Part shown: one piece after another, positions 9,089 through 16,840 of the stretch
Position numbering within the stretch: the first letter of the stretch is position 1
Layout: the number at the start of each line of letters is the position of its first letter
Assembly: GCA_965223835.1 (NCBI GenBank)
Contig: CBDCXQ010000001.1
Location: 1,054,001 to 1,118,000, forward strand
DNA: 64,000 nt
From: CAVYXZ01 sp965223835
GTDB lineage: Bacteria; Chloroflexota; Anaerolineae; Aggregatilineales; Phototrophicaceae
Direction: 5' to 3'
Translations under genes and position numbers: made by a program
Notes under the pieces: generated by a model
The model's database searches: none
What the model was told of the DNA's origin: nothing
What the model saw: the letters and a program-made list of their open reading frames with translations, nothing else

Positions 9089-9110
9089 GCCGTTGCAACG
9101 GTTGTTTTTT
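9089..9110 (+). terminator. Intrinsic terminator after the 8441 gene
   Basis: GCCGT, loop TGCA, then ACGGT, followed by TGTTTTTT. The stem is short but the T-run is clear. Confidence 0.6.
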
Positions 9111-9132
9111 GATTCGCAATCCTTTACGATAA

Positions 9133-9150
9133 TTCTGATAAATATCAGAA
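9133..9150. promoter_or_regulatory. Perfect palindrome upstream of the YyaL-type gene
   Basis: TTCTGATA-AA-TATCAGAA is an exact inverted repeat with 8-base arms, centred about 35 bases before the ATG at 9177. It is AT-rich with no T-run after it, so an operator is more likely than a terminator. Confidence 0.4.
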
Positions 9151-9176
9151 AAATTCGATACAGGATTTGACAGTTA

Positions 9177-11225
9177 ATGAACCGTTTGCAAAACGAAACA
9201 AGTCCATATCTGTTGCAACACAAAGACAATCCGGTTGACTGGTATCCCTGGGGCGATGCTGCCTTTGCCAAAGCGCAAGCCGAAGATAAGCCGATTCTTT
9301 TGAGTGTCGGCTATAGCGCTTGCCACTGGTGCCATGTGATGGCGCATGAGAGCTTTGAGCACGAGCCGACGGCCAAGATTATGAACGACCTGTTTGTGAA
9401 CATCAAAGTGGACCGCGAAGAACGCCCCGATGTGGATGACATTTATATGCAGGCCATACAGCGCCTGACTGGGCAGGGTGGCTGGCCGATGACCGTCTTT
9501 ATGTTGCCTGATGGACAACCGTTTTATGGTGGTACTTACTTCCCGCGTGAGCCACGACATCAAATGCCCGCATTTCGGCAGGTGCTGGTGGGCGTGGCCG
9601 AAGCCTATGCCCAGCGCCGCGACGAGGTTGAACAAGCCGCCTCCCAATTAACGCAGGAATTGGACCGCGATGTACTGGGGATTGGTGGTCCGGCCAGCGA
9701 CCTCACGGCGGATTTGTTGGACACCGCTGCCAGCGGCATTTTGCGGGACTTTGATCCGCAACATGGCGGTTTTGGTCGAGCACCCAAGTTCCCTCAGCCC
9801 ATGAATCTGGAGTTCCTGTTGCGAACCTATGCCCGCACCGACAATCAGGCAGCGCTGGACGCCGTGATTTTTACCCTCAAAAAGATGGCGCGGGGTGGCA
9901 TTTACGATAAAGTGGGTGGCGGTTTCCATCGCTATAGTGTTGATGCCATCTGGTTGGTTCCGCATTTTGAGAAGATGCTCTACGATAATGCGCAGCTGAG
10001 TCAAGTCTATCTCCACGCCTGGCAGATTACGCATGACCCGTTCTTCAGGCAGATTGCTGAGGAAATTTACGATTATGTCCTGCGCGAGATGACCCATGCT
10101 GAAGGCGGCTTTTATAGCACGACCGATGCCGATAGTGAGGGCGAAGAGGGCAAGTTCTTTGTCTGGTCACTAAACGAATTGGAAGCTTTGTTGGACGACG
10201 ATGCCGAGATTGCAATTGAATACTGGGGGGTAACGCCAGGTGGCAATTTTGAAGGTGCGAATATTCTGCATGTACCGAATGATGATGCCGTGATTGCCCA
10301 GCGGTTAGGCCTGAGTGAAACAGAACTGCACGAAAAACTGGTGAAGATGAAGGATGTGCTGTATGCAGCCCGCACCCAACGCATCCATCCTGGCCTGGAT
10401 GATAAACTGTTAACGGCCTGGAACGGGATGATGCTGGCGAGTCTGGCGGAGGCGGCTCGTGTCCTGGGTCGCGCAGATTATCGGGCTGCTGCCGAACGGA
10501 ATGCCGAGTTTTTGTTGGAGTCGATGGTCGCGGAAGGCGGACATTTGTGGCGCACACACAAAAATGGCGTGAGCAAGATTACGGCCTATCTAGAAGATTA
10601 TGCCAATTTGATTGATGGGTTGTTGGAATTGTATCAAACGACTTTTAATGAGCGCTGGTTTGTTTTTGCCCGCGAACTGGCCGACCATGTGCTGGAGCAT
10701 TTCGTGGCGGCAGAGGGTGGTTTTTTTGATACCAGCGACGATCACGAAACCTTGATTGTCCGTCCCCGCAATGTCCAGGATAACGCCACACCATCGGGCA
10801 ATAATTTGTTCGCCCGGCAGTTATTGCGGCTCGCGGCCTATACCGGTGATGCCCGTTACGATCAGGCGGCTGAAGCGGCGCTGCAGTTGTTGACCAGCGG
10901 GCTGCGCCAATATCCCCAGGCATTTGGCGAGGCGCTCAGTGCGGTTGATATGCTGGTCGCCGGCCATCGCGAGGTGGCGCTGGTTGGTGGGGCCGATGAT
11001 GAGCGCACGGCAGCATTGCTCAAAGTCGTGCGTGAACCCTATCGCCCCAATATCATTACGGCGTTGGCTGAGGGAAATGTTGATGGTGAGACCACCATTC
11101 CACTTTTGAATTATCGTGTGCAACGCGGTGATGCGCCGACCGTCTATGTCTGTCAGAATTTCGCCTGTGCCATGCCGGTGACAACCGCCGATGAGGTGCG
11201 TGACTTACTGGACAAAAAGGTATAG
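9177..11225 (+). CDS. Thioredoxin-fold DUF255 protein (YyaL / SPATA20 family)
   Basis: Large cytosolic protein of 682 residues. The N-terminal domain (about 1-165) is thioredoxin-like, with the family motif C49-H-W-C52-H in 'GYSACHWCHVM' and 'GGWPMTVFMLPDGQPFYGGTYFP' downstream (given in part here: GGWPMTVFMLPDG). The rest is an (alpha/alpha)6 barrel like those of N-acylglucosamine epimerases and glycosidases, with 'KFPQPMNLEFLLR' and 'HFEKMLYDNAQL'. Proteins of this family are widespread and full length here, but their reaction is not established; redox or sugar-related roles have been suggested. It is followed after 56 bases by an acetyltransferase gene on the same strand. The start is fixed by the conserved MNRLQNETSPYLLQH, typical of the family. 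Confidence 0.88.
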   Translation: MNRLQNETSPYLLQHKDNPVDWYPWGDAAFAKAQAEDKPILLSVGYSACHWCHVMAHESFEHEPTAKIMNDLFVNIKVDREERPDVDDIYMQAIQRLTGQGGWPMTVFMLPDGQPFYGGTYFPREPRHQMPAFRQVLVGVAEAYAQRRDEVEQAASQLTQELDRDVLGIGGPASDLTADLLDTAASGILRDFDPQHGGFGRAPKFPQPMNLEFLLRTYARTDNQAALDAVIFTLKKMARGGIYDKVGGGFHRYSVDAIWLVPHFEKMLYDNAQLSQVYLHAWQITHDPFFRQIAEEIYDYVLREMTHAEGGFYSTTDADSEGEEGKFFVWSLNELEALLDDDAEIAIEYWGVTPGGNFEGANILHVPNDDAVIAQRLGLSETELHEKLVKMKDVLYAARTQRIHPGLDDKLLTAWNGMMLASLAEAARVLGRADYRAAAERNAEFLLESMVAEGGHLWRTHKNGVSKITAYLEDYANLIDGLLELYQTTFNERWFVFARELADHVLEHFVAAEGGFFDTSDDHETLIVRPRNVQDNATPSGNNLFARQLLRLAAYTGDARYDQAAEAALQLLTSGLRQYPQAFGEALSAVDMLVAGHREVALVGGADDERTAALLKVVREPYRPNIITALAEGNVDGETTIPLLNYRVQRGDAPTVYVCQNFACAMPVTTADEVRDLLDKKV

Positions 11226-11281
11226 ACGGTTCATAATGGGTCATGTAAATTGAGCAGTTTGCATGAACTCAGGAGCATAAA

Positions 11282-12601
11282 ATGCAGAAAACGATACGCG
11301 ATGGGCTGATCCTGCGATCATTGAGCGTGGGTCCCCTGGAAGACCGCGCCGGCCTCAAGAGTTTGTACCATGAAGTTTTTCGGGATGAGATGGATGATTG
11401 GGAATTACCTGAGGATGATGTCTGGGTTGATACCCTGCTGAGCGGGGGACATCCCACCGTGACCGACGATGACATCTGGATTGTCGTTGATCCGGCCAAA
11501 GACAACAAAGTTGTTTCATCGGTGCTGCTCATTCCGCAAGTGTGGCATTATGAGACCATTGAACTGCCAGTTGGTCGCCCGGAACTGGTGGTGACGAGTC
11601 CTGACTACCGGCACCGCGGTTTGGTTCGAGAGTTGTTCAATGCTTGCCATGAACGTAGCGAATCCTTGGGGCATATCATGCAGGGCATCACCGGCATCCC
11701 CCACTATTATCGCCGCTTTGGTTATACGATGGCCGTTGAACTGGACCGTTTCGCCACGATTCCATTGGCGGCGGTGCCCAAACTCAAGGACGATCAGAAA
11801 GCACATTATTCGCTGCGCGTCGCAACCGAAGCTGACTATCCAAAGATGGCAAAATGGGATGCTTATGTCGCGCCGCATTTTACTTTAAGCACCGTCAACC
11901 AGCCCGATTACTGGCCGTACTATTTGAAAAATCCTAAAAACAGCGTCCAGGTCATTGCCGACTCAGCGGGTGACGCCATTGGCTATGTTGCACTGGGGCG
12001 CTGGGCGGATAGCGAGTGGGTTAATTGCAATACCTATGTAGTCAATGATAAAACGTCACTGCTGGCGACCTACGATGATGTGCTGCGCGGCATCAAGACT
12101 CATGCCGAATCAACCTGGCCGGATAACACGCCGGTCTACATTGGCTTCAGCGCTGGGCAGTTACCGGCCCTCAGTACTTTAATTTCGCGCACTGGACCAG
12201 CCAATGTGACGCGACGTCCCTATGCCTGGTATATTCGGGTAGCTGATTTGCCGCGGTTTATCAACCATATCAAGCCGGTTCTGGAACAACGGTTGGTCAA
12301 CAGCGCTGCTCATCGCTATACCGGGAGCCTGGAGATTCATTTTTATGATCTTACCGGGATTCGAATCCAGTTTAAGGAGGGTTGTATCGAATCGGTTGAA
12401 CCCTACAAAATCCATAAACCTGCTGACGAGTTTACCTGTGATGCGGCGTTTGCTTATGACACCTTCCTGGATGTGCTGTTCGGGCACCGCAATTTTGACC
12501 AGATTCGAAGCGTGCTGACCGAAACCTGGGCTAATCGTAAGGCGGAGGTGCTGTTGGACATTCTGTTTCCGCTGAAGCCTTCACGTATCTTACCGCTGTA
12601 G
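11282..12601 (+). CDS. Eis-like GNAT acetyltransferase with SCP2-type C-terminal domain
   Basis: Cytosolic protein of 439 residues. The N-terminal half holds a GNAT fold; 'VVTSPDYRHRGLVRELF' is the acetyl-CoA loop (V-x-P-x-x-R-x-x-G) and 'GIPHYYRRFGYTMAVE' the end of the domain. A second, degenerate GNAT-like segment follows, and the last 100 residues resemble the SCP2 sterol-carrier fold seen in Eis proteins. Eis enzymes acetylate lysines or aminoglycosides, but the substrate cannot be read from this sequence. CAGGAG lies 8 bases before the ATG. Its stop is 2 bases before the next ATG, so it is co-translated with the exonuclease gene. Confidence 0.78.
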   Translation: MQKTIRDGLILRSLSVGPLEDRAGLKSLYHEVFRDEMDDWELPEDDVWVDTLLSGGHPTVTDDDIWIVVDPAKDNKVVSSVLLIPQVWHYETIELPVGRPELVVTSPDYRHRGLVRELFNACHERSESLGHIMQGITGIPHYYRRFGYTMAVELDRFATIPLAAVPKLKDDQKAHYSLRVATEADYPKMAKWDAYVAPHFTLSTVNQPDYWPYYLKNPKNSVQVIADSAGDAIGYVALGRWADSEWVNCNTYVVNDKTSLLATYDDVLRGIKTHAESTWPDNTPVYIGFSAGQLPALSTLISRTGPANVTRRPYAWYIRVADLPRFINHIKPVLEQRLVNSAAHRYTGSLEIHFYDLTGIRIQFKEGCIESVEPYKIHKPADEFTCDAAFAYDTFLDVLFGHRNFDQIRSVLTETWANRKAEVLLDILFPLKPSRILPL

Positions 12602-12603
12602 GC

Positions 12604-13182
12604 ATGATAAGGGATCAGGTACTGGTAGTCGATATTGAGGCGACCTGTTGGCGTAAGAATCAGGTGCCACCGGGCGAACAAAATGAGATTATTGAAATTG
12701 GCTGGTGTGTGGTGAAGCTGGAACCGCTGAGTTTGGATGAACGGCATACCTTGCTTATCAAGCCCCAACGCTCACGCATCAGCCCGTTTTGTACGCGCCT
12801 GACCTCGATTTCACCGGAAATGGCGGCGCAGGGCATGTTGTTTAACGAAGCATGCACGGTGTTGCGGCGCGATCATCGAACCCAGAATATGTTGTGGGTA
12901 AGCTGGGGCAATTACGACTTGAAGTTATTCCAATGGCAATGCCAGCAATTCCACGTAATCTATCCGTTTGGCGACCAACACATCAACTTGCGTAAGCGGT
13001 ATGCCCGGCTCAACCCGGCGGCCAATGGCAAAGTGCGGCAGGTCGGGTTGCTGCGGGCGCTGGCGGCGCAGGGCCTGACATTCGAAGGGCGTAAGCATCG
13101 GGGCGTTGATGATGCATGGAACACGGCCCGCTTGCTGCAAGCGTTGATCGCCAAACATGGTCGGGAGATTTTGACAGTATGA
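12604..13182 (+). CDS. DEDDh 3'-5' exonuclease (KapD / ERI-1 like)
   Basis: Exonuclease of 192 residues of the RNase T / DnaQ fold. The catalytic acids are visible: D10 and E12 in 'VVDIEATCW', the Asp in 'WGNYDLK', and the His and Asp of 'HRGVDDAWN' near the end. 'EIIEIGWCVV' is the second strand of the sheet. The closest known arrangement is the KapD/ERI-1/3'hExo group, which trims RNA 3' ends; DNA substrates cannot be excluded. It is a single-domain enzyme with no fused RNA-binding part. It begins 2 bases after the acetyltransferase stop, and its own stop overlaps the next ATG (ATGA), so three genes form an operon. Confidence 0.85.
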   Translation: MIRDQVLVVDIEATCWRKNQVPPGEQNEIIEIGWCVVKLEPLSLDERHTLLIKPQRSRISPFCTRLTSISPEMAAQGMLFNEACTVLRRDHRTQNMLWVSWGNYDLKLFQWQCQQFHVIYPFGDQHINLRKRYARLNPAANGKVRQVGLLRALAAQGLTFEGRKHRGVDDAWNTARLLQALIAKHGREILTV

Positions 13183-13658
13183 CGGATGAACGCCAATCAG
13201 CCAATGATTATTTTCGCACGCTACTGCTCACGGTGGTCGGTCAGGCGTTTACGGCGGCGGGCTACTCGCTCGAAGACAGCCCGGTACAGTGGGCCGGGGG
13301 GCGTTTTCGCTTCGTTAAGCCGCTGATGTATGGCCTGCGCGGCTATATTGAGTTTCAGGTGCTGAGTTATACCGATAATGAATGGTCTGCCGGGATGCCG
13401 TCGCGCTTCCGCGTGACACTCATTCGCACCGATCAGACCGCACCTTATCTTACGAGTGCGCATCCGCAGGCGGTACAACGTGATTTGAGTGCGTTGGTCG
13501 TTATTGATTTTGGCGTGGCGGTTTTGCCCTCGGCCCAACATTGGTGGACCTACCGTACCACTGATGAACTGGGACAGGCACTGGCGGAAGCGGGACACTT
13601 AATCGTTGGCTATGGGTTGCCCTGGCTGGCGGGTGATCTGGAACCACCGTCAGGTTAG
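13179..13658 (+). CDS. Uncharacterised 159-residue protein
   Basis: I start at ATG 13179, which overlaps the exonuclease stop as ATGA; the longer frame from 13116 lies fully inside the exonuclease gene. The protein is soluble, mixed alpha/beta, with an N-terminal helix (ANDYFRTLLLTVVGQAFTAAG) and several aromatic-rich strands (GYIEFQVLSYTDNEW). I do not recognise a family. Tight coupling to the DEDDh exonuclease suggests a joint function or shared regulation; this is inference from spacing only. Confidence 0.6.
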   Translation: MTDERQSANDYFRTLLLTVVGQAFTAAGYSLEDSPVQWAGGRFRFVKPLMYGLRGYIEFQVLSYTDNEWSAGMPSRFRVTLIRTDQTAPYLTSAHPQAVQRDLSALVVIDFGVAVLPSAQHWWTYRTTDELGQALAEAGHLIVGYGLPWLAGDLEPPSG

Positions 13659-13674
13659 CGTGGGTTGCGCGTGG

Positions 13675-13705
13675 TTGACACCCCCTGACCACAGCATGAT
13701 ACAAT
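13675..13705 (+). promoter_or_regulatory. Promoter of the lytic transglycosylase gene, probably leaderless
   Basis: TTGACA (13675-13680) and an extended -10, TG-A-TACAAT (box at 13700-13705), are 19 bases apart. The box ends 7 bases before the ATG at 13713, so transcription should start at or next to the start codon. Confidence 0.55.
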
Positions 13706-13712
13706 CGCCGCT

Positions 13713-16112
13713 ATGAAAACAACAATTCTGCTTTCAATCGCACTGCTCATCAGCGCCTGTAACGTCAATCAACAGGTCGTGCCAACACCGACTCCGGCGG
13801 CGACAGCAACCGCAACTGCATTGCCGTCACCGACGTTTACGCCGTCACCGCCACCAACACCGACGATTGATCCCGCGCTGGTCTTGCAGACCGCCGATAA
13901 TTACTTGCTCAACGGCTATTTTGAAAATGCCGTCACGACATATCAGACCGTGCTGGCCCAGGATGCGCCACCGGATTTTGCAGCGCCGGCAGCGTTCCGA
14001 CTGGGCCAGGCGGCAGTGCGCGAGGGGTTGTTCAGTAACGCTGTTGAGTCGCTGACGAATTTTATTGCTCAATATCCCCAGGATCAGCGTGTCCCGCAAG
14101 CTTATTTTTTACGCGGCGATGCCTACCTGGGCCTGTCGCAATGGGCGGCTGCCATTACGGATTTTGAACAGTACCTCAGCCTGCGTCCCGGGTTGATTGA
14201 CAGTTATGTCCACGAACGGATTGGCGATGCACAGTTTGCACTGGGGCAGAATGAGGCGGCGCTGGCGAGTTATGATCTGGCAATTACGGCTAATCGGACG
14301 CTAGTACCGTTGCTGGCGCTTCGTGAACGCCTGGCCCAAATCTATCAAACATTAGGCCGCCCGGCAGATGCGGTTGCCCAGTATGATGCCATCTTGCAGA
14401 TCGCCGAGAACCCTGGTTATCGCGCCAGCATTGACTATGCCGCTGCGAAAGTGTTGCTGGATAATGGCGATCCAGCCGGCCTGGCCCGTATGCAAGCCGT
14501 GTTCGAAACCTATCCCAGCACCGCCGAAGCCTATGACGCGATGAATGCCTTGTTGACCAATGGGCAGGCACTGGACAATTATGCGATTGGGCGGGTGAGC
14601 TTTCTCTATGGGGATTACCAGCGGGCGTTGAATGCCTTAAACACCTATTCCACCGAGCGCGAACTGGCGGCGATTCCCGCAGAACTGCACTTGATGCTGG
14701 GCCGTTCCTATCGGGAACTGGGCAATGCCGAAGCGGCAGTCACGGCGTTCCAGACCATTATTGACCAATACCCGGAGGATCCCGCCTTTGGCGAGGCGCT
14801 GCTGGAACAGGGGCGGACCCGCTTCTTGCTGGGTGATATTCCGGGTGCCATTGAGCGCTATTTGTTTATCGCTCAGAATTATGATTATCTGACGGATACC
14901 GCTGCCGAAGCGTTGTGGCGGGCCGGGTATCTGTATGGCACCAATGGCAGCCCGGTTGAATCACGACAGACGTTCGAACGGCTGGCGGATGCCTATCCCA
15001 ATACCGAGCAGACGCGTAGTGGTTTATTCCTGGCCGCCAGTGCTGCTTATAATCTGGGCGAGATCGCCCGGGCCGAGCAGCTTTATTCCCGATTGGCAGC
15101 GACAACCACCGGCGACACCCAGGCCGAAGCCTATCTGTGGGTCGGGCGGCTGGCACTTGAACGGGGGGATGCGGCGACGGCTGACAGCACGTTACAATTG
15201 GCAGCAGCGGCTGCACCCGACGGTTATTATAGTGCCCGTGCCCAGGATCTGGTGAATAATCGGCCACCGTTTGCGCCGCCTGACCGCTATCGGTTTCAGT
15301 TTGATGAAGCGGCGGAATTAGGGGCGGCAGAAAGCTGGCTGAGGCAGGTGTACGGTATTGAACAGGACGGGGCACTGTGGCCGCTATCGGCGACGTTGCA
15401 AGCGGACCCGCGTTTGCTTCGGGGTCAGGAATTATGGGAAGTGGGTACATTTGCCGAGGCTAATGTCGAATTTGATGATCTGTTGCAAGCGTATCAAAGT
15501 GATGGCCTATCGGCATACCAGCTTGCTATACATCTACGGAGCCTTGGTGCTTACCGGGCCTCGATCTTTGGTGCGGCCAATGTGATTCGCGGGGCCGGGG
15601 TGGCTACGCTGGACGCGCCGCCTTATATCGCCCGGATGCGCTACCCGGTTTATTATCTGGATATTGTGGTCGATATTGCCCAAAGATGGGAATTCGACCC
15701 GTTGCTCATGTTCTCGCTCATTCGTTTGGAAAGCCTGTTCGACACCTACGCCGAGGCCGCTGCCGGTGAAAAAGGCTTGACGCAGGTTATTCCACCAACC
15801 GGAGATTACATCGCGACGCAGTTGCAATGGCCCAATTACAATCATACAGACCTGTTTCGGCCCCATGCAGGCATCACTTTTGGCGCGTTTTACCTGGATG
15901 AACAGCTTGAGCGTTTCGACAACAATGTCCCCGCTGCCCTGGCGGGTTACAATGCCGGGCCAGGTCGGGCGCTGGATTGGTTAGCGCTTTCGGGTGGTGA
16001 TCCCGATCTGTTTATGACCACGATTACGATTGATAGCACACGCTTTTATGTTCAGCGCATCTATAGTTTTTATAATATTTATCGGACGCTGTACGGCATG
16101 AATGCAAGCTAA
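13713..16112 (+). CDS. TPR lipoprotein with C-terminal SLT lytic transglycosylase domain
   Basis: Cell-surface murein hydrolase of 799 residues. The signal peptide ends in the lipobox LISAC (lipidated C16), followed by a Thr/Pro linker to about residue 50. About ten TPR-like helical repeats then run to residue 640 ('AYFLRGDAYLGLSQWAAAITDFEQYL'-type units). The last 150 residues are an SLT domain: 'IRLESLFD' carries the catalytic Glu673, with 'GEKGLTQVIP' and 'AALAGYNAGPGRA' as the next motifs. It resembles Slt70, in which a helical superhelix precedes the lysozyme-like domain, and should cleave glycan strands to 1,6-anhydromuramic products. There is no Shine-Dalgarno; the promoter position predicts a leaderless message. 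A hairpin follows the stop. Confidence 0.9.
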   Translation: MKTTILLSIALLISACNVNQQVVPTPTPAATATATALPSPTFTPSPPPTPTIDPALVLQTADNYLLNGYFENAVTTYQTVLAQDAPPDFAAPAAFRLGQAAVREGLFSNAVESLTNFIAQYPQDQRVPQAYFLRGDAYLGLSQWAAAITDFEQYLSLRPGLIDSYVHERIGDAQFALGQNEAALASYDLAITANRTLVPLLALRERLAQIYQTLGRPADAVAQYDAILQIAENPGYRASIDYAAAKVLLDNGDPAGLARMQAVFETYPSTAEAYDAMNALLTNGQALDNYAIGRVSFLYGDYQRALNALNTYSTERELAAIPAELHLMLGRSYRELGNAEAAVTAFQTIIDQYPEDPAFGEALLEQGRTRFLLGDIPGAIERYLFIAQNYDYLTDTAAEALWRAGYLYGTNGSPVESRQTFERLADAYPNTEQTRSGLFLAASAAYNLGEIARAEQLYSRLAATTTGDTQAEAYLWVGRLALERGDAATADSTLQLAAAAAPDGYYSARAQDLVNNRPPFAPPDRYRFQFDEAAELGAAESWLRQVYGIEQDGALWPLSATLQADPRLLRGQELWEVGTFAEANVEFDDLLQAYQSDGLSAYQLAIHLRSLGAYRASIFGAANVIRGAGVATLDAPPYIARMRYPVYYLDIVVDIAQRWEFDPLLMFSLIRLESLFDTYAEAAAGEKGLTQVIPPTGDYIATQLQWPNYNHTDLFRPHAGITFGAFYLDEQLERFDNNVPAALAGYNAGPGRALDWLALSGGDPDLFMTTITIDSTRFYVQRIYSFYNIYRTLYGMNAS

Positions 16113-16113
16113 A

Positions 16114-16131
16114 GCGCACCTTGCGGTGCGC
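16114..16131 (+). terminator. Perfect hairpin after the transglycosylase gene
   Basis: GCGCACC-TTGC-GGTGCGC is an exact 7-base-pair stem starting 2 bases after the stop codon. No T-run follows, so it may act as an atypical terminator or an mRNA 3' end stabiliser. Confidence 0.5.
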
Positions 16132-16163
16132 GGTTGAGGTCTATCAATTGGTCGCTGGATTAA

Positions 16164-16547
16164 TCAGGATTCAAGGCCATTGTCGCCGAGCATAAGGCGA
16201 ACCTTCGCCACCAGGTCATGGTGCAAAATGGGCTTGGGTAAATAATCGTTGGCCCCGGCCTCAATGCCGTGCATGATGCTTTCGGCGTCCCCCCTCGCCG
16301 ACAAAATCAACACTGGCGTTTTCCCAGTATCATTCCGGTCGCGGATCACCTTGCATAGGTCAATGCCGTTCATGCCCGGCATCATGACATCCAGAATAAT
16401 CAGATCCGGGGTATTCTGATCCAGCACGGTGAGAGCGGTTTTGCCATCTTTAGCTTTCAATACGCTGAACCCGCCACGTTCCAACATAATCCCAATTAAG
16501 GTCAATGCACCGATTTCATCGTCCACGACCAGGATCTGTTTTTTCAT
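16164..16547 (-). CDS. Receiver-only response regulator
   Basis: A CheY-like protein of 127 residues that consists of a receiver domain only. The acidic pair D9-D10 (VVDDE), the phospho-acceptor D53 in 'LIILDVMMPGMNG', the Thr/Ser position in 'LILSARGD' and the Lys in 'DYLPKPI' are all present, so it should be phosphorylated normally. With no output domain it must act by protein contact or as a phosphorelay link. GTGGAGGATTT precedes the ATG. No kinase adjoins it; the nearest is at 26.2 kb. Confidence 0.9.
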   Translation of the reverse strand: MKKQILVVDDEIGALTLIGIMLERGGFSVLKAKDGKTALTVLDQNTPDLIILDVMMPGMNGIDLCKVIRDRNDTGKTPVLILSARGDAESIMHGIEAGANDYLPKPILHHDLVAKVRLMLGDNGLES

Positions 16548-16587
16548 AAATCCTCCACAAGGGCGTTGATGTCTGGATTTATAATAC

Positions 16588-16605
16588 AGATGTTAGTGTA
16601 CATCT
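16588..16605. promoter_or_regulatory. Inverted repeat upstream of the receiver gene
   Basis: AGATGT-tagtgt-ACATCT is an exact 6-base dyad 41 bases upstream of the receiver gene's ATG. It may be an operator. The rest of the 293-base gap 16548-16840 is AT-rich and holds only the glgP terminator. Confidence 0.3.
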
Positions 16606-16803
16606 ATACCATGTTTAAATGATTAAGATACAAGGTTTAACTATTTGTAACTCAATTTTACCATCAATTCTCCCGGACATGCAACCGGATTTAAATCAAT
16701 TTTTACCGTTACGATTATCGCACGCTTTAAAAGCGAAAGCCAGAATTGGTTCTTACAAAATTGTAGTTAAATTCCTATCAGGCGCAAACGTGAATAAAAG
16801 TAC

Positions 16804-16827
16804 GGGCCGGACACAATTATCCGGCCC
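16804..16827 (-). terminator. Intrinsic terminator of glgP
   Basis: GGGCCGGA and TCCGGCCC form an exact 8-base stem around an 8-base loop, 13 bases beyond the glgP stop. Read on the minus strand it is followed by GTACTTTTATT. Confidence 0.8.
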
Positions 16828-16840
16828 ACTGTGTCGCAAT

